Source of the DNA: Bacteroidales bacterium
GTDB taxonomy: Bacteria > Bacteroidota > Bacteroidia > Bacteroidales > UBA1715
Length of the DNA stretch: 34,285 nt
Assembly (NCBI GenBank): GCA_012519815.1
Contig: JAAYPM010000065.1
Span: 1 to 34,285 of the forward strand
Reading direction: 5' to 3'
Shown here: piece by piece, positions 1 to 9,529 of the stretch
How positions within the stretch are numbered: the first letter of the stretch is position 1
Layout: the number at the start of each line of letters is the position of its first letter
The notes under the pieces: model-generated
Seen by the model: only the letters and a program-made list of their open reading frames with translations
Database searches by the model: none
What the model was told of the DNA's origin: nothing
Program-made: the position numbers and the translations under genes

Positions 1-2214
1 CGATTCTTTATTACCGATATGCCATCATATTGTAAAGACTCAACAGGACAAATGCACGTAGAAATTCTTAATGGAGTTGAACCAATTTCTTATGCATGGG
101 AAGATGGCACACTTTCATCTACACTCACAAATGCGTATCCAGAATATATAGGAATTATTATTACTGACGGAAATGGCTGTATTGTTAAAGATAGTGCAAA
201 AGTTGATGATGTTTCAAATTTTAGTTTGTTTGAAAAACAACGAGGATTAATATCATGTATTGGAGATTCTGACGGAACATTAGAAGTTGGAACAAATAAC
301 GGATATGCTCCATTTACCTATTCTTGGCAGCATGAAACAACTTTAAATGAACCTACTGCCACAAATTTAGCACAAGGAGTTTATACGGTAAGTGTAAAAG
401 ATTCAAGAAACTGCCTCGTTTCATATGAATTTTCAAAACTCACAAATCCTGACACTATGAAATTTGAATTCACAGAAATTCATTCAATATACTGTTTTGG
501 GGAAACTGGTGATGTTCGAGCATATGTATCGGGTGGACATCCTGGATATAATTTTACATGGACATTAGATTCTATAGAACAAGCTTCTACAAGTTTGGAT
601 ATAAAAAATATTCCAACTGGAACTTTACATGTACATGTACGCGATTCGCGAGGATGCGAAAGTGATACTGTATCGTATTTCTTATCGGAACCTCCTCAAA
701 TTACCGCATCATTTACTGTTACCGAAACAGGCTGTAGTTCACAATCTCACACAGGGGAAATTCGTGTTGATACAATTATTGGAAGCAATCCTCCCTATAA
801 ATTTAGCTGGCACGATGCTCCTACAAATTTCACATTCTATGATGGGACAACAAATATTACAAAATCTGGACTTGCAGCTGGCTCGTATGTATTTAGAATT
901 GAAGACTCTTTAGGTATTTGTTCAAACGAATTTACAAATTACACCTATCCGCTTGTTGTTGAAAGTATTAATACAGGAATTACCCACACGCATTGTGGTT
1001 TTTATACAAATCAAGAACTTGAAACAAACACAGCTGATGGAAAAATAATTGTAACCCACATTGTTACAAAAAAAGGAGATTATTTAGACAATTCAAACTT
1101 TGACACAATTAGTGATTTTTCAGCATACTCTATTCTTTGGAATGATAGCAAAAATCAAAATACATCTACAGCAAGTAACTTAATTGCTGGAGAATACACT
1201 GTTTCTTTTACACATACAAACGGATGTGAAAATACATTTGTAGCAGGTTCTGTTGATCCACTTGTTTCATTATCAACTCGTATTTCAAAAGCTGGAGAAC
1301 CTCTGTTTGACATGGGGTCTATTTGTTTAGGTGATTCTATTCGACTTGAGGCTCATGCAAATGCCATATATTCACATGGATACGTGCCTGCAAATGAAAG
1401 TGTAACATATACTTGGGAAAGTATTGCTGATAATATACATTCTTCTCTTTCTCAAAAAACAAATAATTATATTTGGGCAAAACCATTATCAAAATATTAT
1501 GCCGACAAATCATTAATACAAGTACAATACTTGCTTGATGGTTGCTCGTCGCCAATAAGTGATTTTGAGATAAGTCATTATGATTCACTTGATTTTAAAA
1601 TTGAAGTAGTTGATGTATTTGATAATTATGTTGGCGAAGATTCTGTTTTTGCTATTAAAAATGAAGCATTTCTTATAAATCCAATACCTACTCCTTGGTA
1701 TGTTTATAAATCTGCTGATGAAGACGGCATTGTTTCAATTGCATGGGAATCATTAGACAAAACCAAAGAAAAACAAGGGCAAATACCCGATACCATTACA
1801 AACGAAGCAAAATATGTTGAATCGGGATATTATGGTTTATATATACCTGCAAAAACGCCAACATATTATTATGCAACCGCTACAACCACACATGGATGTA
1901 TTGAAAAAGCTCATGTAATGGTAAATGTGTATGAAAATTCTTTTACGCCAAATGTTCTCACTCCAAATGGTGATGGATATAATGATACATGGGTTATTCC
2001 ATATTTACACATGTGTCCAGATGCAAAAGTTACTATTTATAATAGATGGGGTGTTAAAGTTTTTGAAAATTCATCAACATATTTTGAAAACCCATGGGAC
2101 GGTACAAATAAAAACGGAAAACTTTTACCTGTTAGTTCATACTATTATTTAATTGAATATAACGACAAACATAATACCCCGCCAAAAGCAGGTACAATAT
2201 CAATTTTATATTAA
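1..2214 (+). CDS. SprB-repeat gliding-motility-type adhesin, T9SS type B sorting domain (5' truncated by window)
   Basis: The reading frame is open from base 1, so the first ATG at 19 is internal and the true start lies upstream. About five SprB-like modules fill roughly residues 1-410. Each is framed by Cys (CKDSTG, CIGDSDG, CFGETGD, CSSQSHTG, CGFYTN at the front; DGNGC, DSRNC, DSRGC, TNGC at the back) with a central Y-x-W. The last ~90 residues carry the CHU_C / gliding-motility C-terminal pattern (TPNGDGYNDTW, then IYNRWG, then WDGTNKNGKLLP, then YYYLIEY), which is the type B T9SS signal. The family comprises large surface adhesins exported by T9SS. The PorP/SprF gene starts 10 bases after the stop, the usual partner arrangement. 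The ligand is unknown. Confidence in the domain call is high; a role in gliding as such is not shown. Confidence 0.9.
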   Translation, partial: RFFITDMPSYCKDSTGQMHVEILNGVEPISYAWEDGTLSSTLTNAYPEYIGIIITDGNGCIVKDSAKVDDVSNFSLFEKQRGLISCIGDSDGTLEVGTNNGYAPFTYSWQHETTLNEPTATNLAQGVYTVSVKDSRNCLVSYEFSKLTNPDTMKFEFTEIHSIYCFGETGDVRAYVSGGHPGYNFTWTLDSIEQASTSLDIKNIPTGTLHVHVRDSRGCESDTVSYFLSEPPQITASFTVTETGCSSQSHTGEIRVDTIIGSNPPYKFSWHDAPTNFTFYDGTTNITKSGLAAGSYVFRIEDSLGICSNEFTNYTYPLVVESINTGITHTHCGFYTNQELETNTADGKIIVTHIVTKKGDYLDNSNFDTISDFSAYSILWNDSKNQNTSTASNLIAGEYTVSFTHTNGCENTFVAGSVDPLVSLSTRISKAGEPLFDMGSICLGDSIRLEAHANAIYSHGYVPANESVTYTWESIADNIHSSLSQKTNNYIWAKPLSKYYADKSLIQVQYLLDGCSSPISDFEISHYDSLDFKIEVVDVFDNYVGEDSVFAIKNEAFLINPIPTPWYVYKSADEDGIVSIAWESLDKTKEKQGQIPDTITNEAKYVESGYYGLYIPAKTPTYYYATATTTHGCIEKAHVMVNVYENSFTPNVLTPNGDGYNDTWVIPYLHMCPDAKVTIYNRWGVKVFENSSTYFENPWDGTNKNGKLLPVSSYYYLIEYNDKHNTPPKAGTISILY

Positions 2215-2224
2215 TTTGATTATA

Positions 2225-3130
2225 ATGAAACAACTATTTTTTGCCATATTAATACTTTTTGCTACCGGAATATCGGCACAACAAACACAATTGTACTCAT
2301 TATATATGTTACATGATTTTGCGTGCAATCCAGCTGTTGCGGGAACCGATGATTTTCTAAAAACACAAATAAATAAACGATATCAATTTCTTGGTATTCA
2401 AGATGCTCCTTCTACTACCTCATATAGCGTTCATGGAAATCTCGAAAATCTCTCTATGGGATGGGGCGGCATGATATATAAAGACACACACGGTGCATTT
2501 TCTAAATTTGGAGCATATGCTGCGTATGCATACAGAATAGCACTTGACGCACGAACTAATATTTCATTCGGATTAAATTTAGGACTTATAAATTATAAAG
2601 TTGATGCAACTTCTCTCACTGCTTTACAAGAAGAAGTGAATTTTGACTTTGCGAAATATTCTTATATTCGACCCGATGCAACTGCTGGAATATACATAAA
2701 ATCAAAAGATTATTTTGGAGGAATTGCAGTAGATCAATTATTTAATAATAAAATTGAATTAATTGAAGATGCAAATGCTGCAAAAAACACTATAAGTCGA
2801 TTAAAAAGTCATTATAGTATCATGGCTGGCTATATATATAAACTTAGCTACGGCTTTACATTTGAACCAACAGTAGTAATTCGAAAAGCAGCTCTTACAC
2901 CATTACAAGTAGAGGCAAGTGCACGAGCTGTGTACAATAAAACAGCATGGGCTGGAATAGGAATAAGAACAAGTGATGCAGTAACTCTTTTAATTGGATA
3001 TAATTATCAAAAAACCATGTATTTTGCATATGCATATGATATAACATATTCAAATCTAAGAAAAGATTCGTTCGGTTCTCATGAAATTATACTTGGCATT
3101 CGATTTCCTGAACCTTTTTTGAATCTATAA
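2225..3130 (+). CDS. PorP/SprF family type IX secretion system outer-membrane protein
   Basis: A 301-residue protein. The ATG at 2225 was chosen because it starts a clean signal peptide (MKQLFFAILILFATGISAQ) 10 bases after the upstream stop; an ATG at 2153 in the same frame would overlap the upstream gene by 62 bases. The mature start (QQTQLYSLYMLHDFACNPAVAG) carries the hallmark PorP/SprF pattern of Q-x-Y followed by N-P-A-x-A-G. The rest alternates in beta-barrel fashion (GLNLGLINYKV, GGIAVDQLFNNK, GIGIRTSDAVTLLIGYNY). Known members sit in the outer membrane; SprF-type copies encoded next to type B cargo are needed for export or anchoring of that cargo. Pairing with the upstream SprB-repeat gene is inferred from adjacency. 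Confidence 0.88.
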   Translation: MKQLFFAILILFATGISAQQTQLYSLYMLHDFACNPAVAGTDDFLKTQINKRYQFLGIQDAPSTTSYSVHGNLENLSMGWGGMIYKDTHGAFSKFGAYAAYAYRIALDARTNISFGLNLGLINYKVDATSLTALQEEVNFDFAKYSYIRPDATAGIYIKSKDYFGGIAVDQLFNNKIELIEDANAAKNTISRLKSHYSIMAGYIYKLSYGFTFEPTVVIRKAALTPLQVEASARAVYNKTAWAGIGIRTSDAVTLLIGYNYQKTMYFAYAYDITYSNLRKDSFGSHEIILGIRFPEPFLNL

Positions 3131-3175
3131 AATAAAAAAAGAGTATACTTCTATAAACGATTATTTTTAATTACT

Positions 3176-5713
3176 ATGAAATATGTATATAGCGTATGCA
3201 TCTTACTATGGAGTGTGCTAACTGTAAATGCTCAATATGTAGATTCTATTTGGGACGTGCATCATACAACAACAGCTATTTATTCTATTCCTTTGTTTAA
3301 TAATGCATATATACACGCAACACAACAAAATATTAGTCAATCTACAGAAAATGCATATACCTACTCGTGGGTAGATGACAGTGTACTTGAAGTAATTTAC
3401 ACAAAACCTGCAGACAATTCGCTTTGGCCAGCATTACAATTTAATACTATTCATTGGGAAGGCGACACAAGTAATCGTTTTATACATGATATTTATGGAA
3501 ATGCTGTAAATCATGCAACTGCATCTGGATATCATGTAAATATGTCAAAAAAAAAACAACGAATGGTTCAATTTGAAATTCAATGTGCTGAGCAAATATT
3601 TATTCTTGGGTCTTTAATTGATATAGAAGGAAAAAAATCATCTGAAACAATTGTATCTATTCCCGCAACAAATGGCTCTGTAAATATTTCTGACGACTCA
3701 AAATGGCAAACAATTACATTTGCATGGGATCCTGACATAAAAGCAAACGGAGAATGGGGAAATATGCATGATAATGTTTCTTCATCGTGGTGGAATCGTT
3801 CAAATGTTGGATTGCGTAACGCTTCTCATGCAATAGATTCTTCAAGAATTGTTGGATTTTATATGTTTGTGAATCCAAGTTATTTTGGAACGGCACTACA
3901 AGAAAAAACAATATATATTCGCAATGTTACCATTGGTGCACACGATAAAAACAACCATTGGCAGGTATATGATATGACAGAAAATATCGATGGAACAGCA
4001 GTGTTTGCAAGCTATTCGCCATTTATGCAAAAAGATATTCCGCAAGGGATTCAATATACCAACACATGGCAAAATAATGTGTTTGAAATTGATTTTACAA
4101 ACACCACATTCCCAAATAATACCGAAGCAATTCGATTAGATATGAGTTCAAAAACTGGAACAACAGATAATTATTTTACCACCGATTTTAACGGAATCAC
4201 AATTCCACACGATACAATAATTGGCACAACGGTTAATCTTTCTAAACCAGAACAGCGCATGATTCAGTTTCAAATGCAAGCAAATGCCAATGTAACTATT
4301 AAAGCAAATTTAATTGATATAAACGACAAAGTGAGCAATAGAGTATCGCCACAAACAACTGTGTTACAGACACAAGGAGGTGTTGATATAGAAAACAACG
4401 AAAAATGGGTTACAGTAAAATTAGCATGGGATACAAGTATTATTGCAGATAGTAGCGTACAATATATAGATGATATATACAAAACCACATGGTGGAACAG
4501 AAACAATGAAAACGAACGAAATCCAATACACACATTAGATTCTTCTCGAATTATTGGAATAGAACTTATACTAGACCCTCAAAATACAGGAAGTTTACAT
4601 TCTCACAAAAAAATATATATACGAAATGTAAGTATTGGAAACCGCACAATGTTTGATGTGCCCGATATTGCAATGTCATTAGAACAACAAAATATTACAA
4701 TACCTCTTATGCATGATTTTTATAGCGGCAGTGATATTCCTCTTTTTTCTGTGCAAAATTCACCTAATAATAATATCAACGTAAACATACAAAACAACAT
4801 TCTCACAATAACACCAAAAACAGTGTGTGAAAATTTTACAGATAGTTTTGTTTTAGAAATATCTGATAATTCCGAAACATATATGCAAGATATTTCGGTT
4901 ACATTTACAAAACACGAACTTTCTCAACCAAATCTTTTGCTTGTAACAAACGATGAATTAGGCGAAAACATGCATATTGCTTGGGAACACCCAGAAGCTC
5001 CGCATATTCAATATACCAACATCTACTCAAACAACTTAGGAACATTTAATTCAATTGCCCATGTTCCCTATTCTTCTGAATCATTTTATAATATTGCACA
5101 TTACACACCTACTCAAACAGATAATCAATTTGCTATTTCTACCGTTGACATCTGTAATCAAGAATCAGAATTATCAACTCCACATACTGCATTGTTTTTA
5201 CAAATTGAAAATGCTGATAATAATCAAACGAAACTTACATGGACTCCATATATTGGAGCAGATGTGAATGCATATAAAATTTTTGCAGGAAATACGCCTG
5301 ATAATCTTATTGAAATTACAGAACTTACTCCAGATATCACTACATATATAGGAGAATTTGACTCCTATTCTCTATTGTGCGTAGTGGCAATACTTACACA
5401 AAAAATTGAATCAAAAAACAATACATACGATGCAATTCGCAGCAATTATGTTGATACGCACACAAAAATAGCATCTATCCAAAACACAGCGTACATATTT
5501 CCAAATCCTTGTGCAAATTACATTACGCTTAATGCACCAAATCCTATTATAAACATACAGCTACAAACTATACAAGGTGTGCAAATATATTGTTTTGAAT
5601 CAATAGAAATGCCTTTTTATATTAGCACACAAAATTTGGTTCCGGGCGTGTATATTTTAAAAATTACATATAAAAATAATACATCAGAAGTTGTGCATTT
5701 TATAAAAGAATAG
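3176..5713 (+). CDS. T9SS type A sorting-domain exoprotein with duplicated beta-sandwich-like module
   Basis: 845 residues with a signal peptide (MKYVYSVCILLWSVLTVNAQ). Two homologous modules lie at about residues 120-255 and 350-490. Each begins VN(M/L)SK..QRM(V/I)QF, contains a WWNR motif and a DSSRI(V/I)G segment, and ends K.IYIRNV(T/S)IG. A cadherin- or FnIII-like stretch follows (~500-760). The C-terminus is a type A sorting domain (IFPNPCANYITLN, then GVYILKI, then VVHFIKE). The modules resemble carbohydrate-binding beta-sandwiches found beside glycoside hydrolases, but I cannot name a CBM family. The next gene, 56 bases on, is a GH5 enzyme, so a role in binding glycan for that enzyme is plausible. 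No catalytic motif was seen. Confidence 0.8.
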   Translation: MKYVYSVCILLWSVLTVNAQYVDSIWDVHHTTTAIYSIPLFNNAYIHATQQNISQSTENAYTYSWVDDSVLEVIYTKPADNSLWPALQFNTIHWEGDTSNRFIHDIYGNAVNHATASGYHVNMSKKKQRMVQFEIQCAEQIFILGSLIDIEGKKSSETIVSIPATNGSVNISDDSKWQTITFAWDPDIKANGEWGNMHDNVSSSWWNRSNVGLRNASHAIDSSRIVGFYMFVNPSYFGTALQEKTIYIRNVTIGAHDKNNHWQVYDMTENIDGTAVFASYSPFMQKDIPQGIQYTNTWQNNVFEIDFTNTTFPNNTEAIRLDMSSKTGTTDNYFTTDFNGITIPHDTIIGTTVNLSKPEQRMIQFQMQANANVTIKANLIDINDKVSNRVSPQTTVLQTQGGVDIENNEKWVTVKLAWDTSIIADSSVQYIDDIYKTTWWNRNNENERNPIHTLDSSRIIGIELILDPQNTGSLHSHKKIYIRNVSIGNRTMFDVPDIAMSLEQQNITIPLMHDFYSGSDIPLFSVQNSPNNNINVNIQNNILTITPKTVCENFTDSFVLEISDNSETYMQDISVTFTKHELSQPNLLLVTNDELGENMHIAWEHPEAPHIQYTNIYSNNLGTFNSIAHVPYSSESFYNIAHYTPTQTDNQFAISTVDICNQESELSTPHTALFLQIENADNNQTKLTWTPYIGADVNAYKIFAGNTPDNLIEITELTPDITTYIGEFDSYSLLCVVAILTQKIESKNNTYDAIRSNYVDTHTKIASIQNTAYIFPNPCANYITLNAPNPIINIQLQTIQGVQIYCFESIEMPFYISTQNLVPGVYILKITYKNNTSEVVHFIKE

Positions 5714-5769
5714 TATTTTTTTATATCTTTACTCTATACTTAATAATATAACTAACTAAAACACATACA

Positions 5770-6906
5770 ATGAATTACAAAAAACTGTTATCTATTGCAA
5801 GTTGCATGTTTTTATTCGCTTGCTCTTCACCCGAAAAAAAAGTAGAAACAACTCCTGATACTTTTGAAATTACCGCTGGAGTAAATATTAGTCACTGGCT
5901 TTCTCAAGTATATGGTTTTTCGGACCGTGCAACATTTTTTACCAAAGCCGATGTGCAATTAATTGATAGTTTGGGTTTTGATCATATTCGCATACCTATT
6001 GATGAAAAAGAAATGTGGAACGAAGACGGAACCCCTATTTCTGAAGCATTTAGCTATCTTACTCATGCTATTGAATGGTGTTTAGAATATAATATTCGTG
6101 TAATTGTTGATTTACATATTATTAGAAGTTTTTATTTTAATGCAGGAAATGAAGGTGGAGAAAATACTCTTTTTTCTGACCCAAAAGAACAAGAACACTT
6201 TTATTCCTTGTGGCAAGAACTTTCTGATACACTCAAACGCTTTCCTACCCATATGGTTGCATATGAATTATTAAACGAAGCGGTTGCCGAAAATCCTGAA
6301 GATTGGAATACACTTGTTGCACATGGCGTTGCAGTTATTCGCGAACAAGAACCAACAAGAATAATTTTTATTGGGTCAAATAATTGGCAAATTGCCGCAA
6401 CATTTCCTGCACTTCGTGTGCCCGAAAACGATACAAATTTAGTATTAAGTATGCATAATTACGACCCTATTTTATTTACGCATTATAAAGCTAATTGGAC
6501 AGAATTTAGTGATTTTGACGATAGTGTTTCGTATCCTGGAATTATAATTTCTGAAGAAACATACGAAAAAAACAAAAATAAATATCCAGGTTTTCGAGGA
6601 TTCGAAGATGGGAAAAATGCATATGGACCTGAAACTTTTGAAACCATTTTTAAACCTGCTTTAGAAAAAGCTCAAGAATTAGGTTTGCCTCTATATTGCG
6701 GTGAGTTTGGTGCTCTGCCTTATGTAAAACGAGAGCATAGACTTCAATACTATCGCGACATTGTGTCTGTGTTTAAAAAACATTCTATTGCATACACAGC
6801 ATGGGATTACAAAGGGCTTTTTGGCATTCGTGGTTGGGATAGCGAAACAAATACAAATACATATCTTGATACTGAATTGGCAGAAATAGTAGTAGGTGTA
6901 AAATAA
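5770..6906 (+). CDS. Glycoside hydrolase family 5 (cellulase-type) lipoprotein
   Basis: 378 residues. The start gives a lipoprotein signal (MNYKKLLSIASCMFLFAC) with the lipobox Cys at residue 18 and Ser-Ser next, so a membrane-anchored enzyme is expected. The GH5 (beta/alpha)8 motifs are in order: HIRIPI near residue 76, VDLH with H116, LNEAV with the acid/base E170, the SMHNY segment with H229 and Y231, CGEFG with the nucleophile E312, and AWDYKG with W345. All key catalytic residues are present. Known GH5 members retain configuration while cutting beta-1,4-glucans, mannans or related chains; the exact substrate cannot be read from sequence. A near-consensus -7 box (TATCTTTA, 5724-5731) lies upstream, so it may be transcribed separately from the preceding exoprotein. 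Confidence 0.9.
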   Translation: MNYKKLLSIASCMFLFACSSPEKKVETTPDTFEITAGVNISHWLSQVYGFSDRATFFTKADVQLIDSLGFDHIRIPIDEKEMWNEDGTPISEAFSYLTHAIEWCLEYNIRVIVDLHIIRSFYFNAGNEGGENTLFSDPKEQEHFYSLWQELSDTLKRFPTHMVAYELLNEAVAENPEDWNTLVAHGVAVIREQEPTRIIFIGSNNWQIAATFPALRVPENDTNLVLSMHNYDPILFTHYKANWTEFSDFDDSVSYPGIIISEETYEKNKNKYPGFRGFEDGKNAYGPETFETIFKPALEKAQELGLPLYCGEFGALPYVKREHRLQYYRDIVSVFKKHSIAYTAWDYKGLFGIRGWDSETNTNTYLDTELAEIVVGVK

Positions 6907-7018
6907 AACGTTAAAAACTAAATATATCCGTATTTTGCAAAAGATGAGATACAAAAAGCAGATAAAATTCGTTTTATAATTCAACATTTTAAGTGTTTAA
7001 TTTACAATTGCTTTGAAT

Positions 7019-9523
7019 ATGAACCTTAAAAGAATTGGTAAAAAAATTATTGTTTGGTGCATTGGAATCATTGCTTTTTTTATTGTTGCAACAAGCATAA
7101 TATCGTATATATATCAAGATAAAATTATTCAATTTGTTACCGATGAGTTAAGCAATCAAATTCAAGGCAAAATAACTATCGAAAAAATTAATTTATCGTT
7201 TTTTAGAAGTTTTCCAAACACAACAATTCAATTGCACAATGTGGTAGCTCTTTCCACAGACAGCTATAATAAATCTGATTTTCAAACACAAAACACCGAC
7301 ACAGCCGTTACTGCAACAATAATTGGCTTGGCATTTAATATTTTTGATTTTTTGCAGGAAGATTTTATTGTGCAAGAAATAAAATTATTTGACGCTCATA
7401 TTTCCATGTTTTTCGACAAAAAAGGGAAACATAACATGATGTTTATAAAAGAAAGTGATGAAGAATCTGAAAATAACACATTTGTAGATATATCAAAAAT
7501 TATTATAAAACAGACTCGCATCGAATTGCATGATGCAAGTTCTCAGCTACATGAGCATATATTTTTTTCACATGCTCATATTTCGGGAGCACTTAAATCT
7601 GACGGATTTAAACTACAAGCGTCGGCACGGGTGGTACACGAAAATTTACAAATACATTCGTATTCATATCTTCCAAAAACATCATTAGAAATAGAATTGA
7701 ATCTTCAAAAACAAGACAATACTCTTCATATCAACACTCTTTCTGTTTCTAATCCTGATTTTAAAGCAGCCCTTGATGGAACAATTGCATTGCCTACAAA
7801 TATGCTTACGTTACAGTTTTCATCAAAAATTACAAATCTTCACGATTTTTCAAACAAAATAGATTCTGATATTGCGGCATATTTACAAACGTATGCTGTG
7901 CAAAGTACTGTGCAGTTTTCGGGAAATATTACAGGGGCACTCAATTCAAAAAACAGCCCACAATTATCTACACAATACTCCCTTGAAAATGGTAGTTTTA
8001 TATACAACAACGAAAAAATTACGTTTGCAAGCAAAGGAACAATTTCAAGTAATTCTATTGCTAACATACATCAGTACTCATTACAAAAAGCATCTGTAAA
8101 TTGTGCATACAAAAAAAACAAATTTAACGGTATTGTATCTGTTTTAAATTTTGGAAATCCAGAATTAGAAATTGATGGAAAATTACAAGGAAACACAGAA
8201 ATTATACATGATTTTATTGATACCGAGGGATATACACGTTCTGGAAAAACAGATGCCGATATACATTGGAAAGGCAAACTATCGGCATGGAATTCTATTA
8301 ATAATTCATTTTTCACCTCAACACAAAGTGATATTTCATGTAATTTAGAATCTGTTTCCATTGAATCGCCTTCTAATTCGCCCTATACATTTTCAAACAT
8401 TTCGGGAAATATTCAAGCAAATAATCACACTATTACTATTAATAATGTAACAGGAAAATTACAAAACAGTCCGTTTGAATTATCAGGCACAATTTCAAAT
8501 TTTCTTGCATCGTTTTTTATTCCGCACCAACGCGTACAATACAATCTCACTGCATTTATTGAATCATTAAACGCAAATCCATTTGTGGCACATTATGATT
8601 CATTACCCGATACTCCAAGCACTACAGAGCACTATGGCATCATTCATTTTTCTACAAATTATGGTGTGTATGATATATATAAAGCACAAAATCTTACGTG
8701 TGATATTCACTTTTCAGAAAACGAATATTTTATAAAAAACTGGAAACTACGCACAATGGGTGGTTCTGGTGAGGGTAATACTTTGGTTGAATATAAACCA
8801 AATAATACTATTGTTTGCACAGGTACAGCAAATCTCACACAAGTTTCGGGTAAAGAATTATTTAAAACATTTCATGATTTTGAACAAACATTTTTAACAA
8901 AAGAGCAAATTTCTGGAAATATTACAAGTGGAATTCAATATAAAATTATATTTGACACCGCGTGGAACATTCTGTATCCTTTTATGGATGTTATTGCTAA
9001 TGTTCATGTTGCAGACGGCAGCATTAATGATTTTGAACCATTTGTTGAAATTGGCAAAAAACTTAAAGTAGAAGAATTTAAAACAGTAAAATTTAAAGAA
9101 TTAAAAAACACTATTAAAATAGCAAACGACACCTTATTTATTCCAAATATGGATATTTCATCAAACGCATTTGAAATGGTTGTTGGTGGCAAACATTCAC
9201 TTTCAAATAATTTTGCATATTATATGATAATTAATATGAAATCGACACTCTCAAATCGTTTCAAAAAAAATAACAAAATAGAAGATTTTGGTGAAATTGA
9301 ACAAAATCCCGATGGAACTATGCTTGTTCCTTTAAAAATTATAGGAAATGCCGATGCTTTTTCTATTGATTTTGATTTTAAAACTCAAATACAACAAGTA
9401 AAGCAAAGTGTTGAACGACAACGAGATGACTGGCGTGAGATTTTACAAAAAACAGATACTCCCGAAGATAAAAAAGAGAAAGAAAAGCCTATTCAAACAG
9501 ATTTTCAAATTCACTACGATTAA
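7019..9523 (+). CDS. AsmA family protein
   Basis: 834 residues from the ATG at 7019; a TTG six bases earlier is in frame but less likely. One N-terminal membrane helix (IIVWCIGIIAFFIVATSII) is followed by a long beta-rich region with the AsmA opening pattern (K.TIEKINLSFFRSFPNTTIQLHNV) and a C-terminal AsmA segment (~620-800) with TLFIPNMDISSNAFEMVVGGKHSL. The tail is charged and probably coiled (VKQSVERQRDDWREILQK). AsmA-like proteins are inner-membrane anchored and cross the periplasm; several act in phospholipid traffic to the outer membrane or in outer-membrane assembly. The histidine kinase gene follows after 6 bases, so the two are probably co-transcribed. Confidence 0.85.
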   Translation: MNLKRIGKKIIVWCIGIIAFFIVATSIISYIYQDKIIQFVTDELSNQIQGKITIEKINLSFFRSFPNTTIQLHNVVALSTDSYNKSDFQTQNTDTAVTATIIGLAFNIFDFLQEDFIVQEIKLFDAHISMFFDKKGKHNMMFIKESDEESENNTFVDISKIIIKQTRIELHDASSQLHEHIFFSHAHISGALKSDGFKLQASARVVHENLQIHSYSYLPKTSLEIELNLQKQDNTLHINTLSVSNPDFKAALDGTIALPTNMLTLQFSSKITNLHDFSNKIDSDIAAYLQTYAVQSTVQFSGNITGALNSKNSPQLSTQYSLENGSFIYNNEKITFASKGTISSNSIANIHQYSLQKASVNCAYKKNKFNGIVSVLNFGNPELEIDGKLQGNTEIIHDFIDTEGYTRSGKTDADIHWKGKLSAWNSINNSFFTSTQSDISCNLESVSIESPSNSPYTFSNISGNIQANNHTITINNVTGKLQNSPFELSGTISNFLASFFIPHQRVQYNLTAFIESLNANPFVAHYDSLPDTPSTTEHYGIIHFSTNYGVYDIYKAQNLTCDIHFSENEYFIKNWKLRTMGGSGEGNTLVEYKPNNTIVCTGTANLTQVSGKELFKTFHDFEQTFLTKEQISGNITSGIQYKIIFDTAWNILYPFMDVIANVHVADGSINDFEPFVEIGKKLKVEEFKTVKFKELKNTIKIANDTLFIPNMDISSNAFEMVVGGKHSLSNNFAYYMIINMKSTLSNRFKKNNKIEDFGEIEQNPDGTMLVPLKIIGNADAFSIDFDFKTQIQQVKQSVERQRDDWREILQKTDTPEDKKEKEKPIQTDFQIHYD

Positions 9524-9529
9524 CGACAC

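Noticed and set aside
2153-2224. Upstream ATG for the PorP/SprF gene
   Set aside because: It would place 24 polar residues ahead of the signal peptide and overlap the upstream gene by 62 bases.
3547-3556. A10 homopolymer inside the 845-residue exoprotein gene
   Set aside because: The frame is intact across it (Ser-Lys-Lys-Lys-Gln), and long A runs are common in DNA this AT-rich, so it is not treated as a switch.
6907-6956. Possible promoter TATTTTGC ahead of the AsmA gene
   Set aside because: It is one base short of TAnnTTTG and has no -33 TTG at normal spacing, so it was not listed.
8071-8361. Open frame on the opposite strand of the AsmA gene (and similar frames inside other long genes)
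   Set aside because: These are shadow frames of well-supported genes, with no motifs and low-complexity composition.
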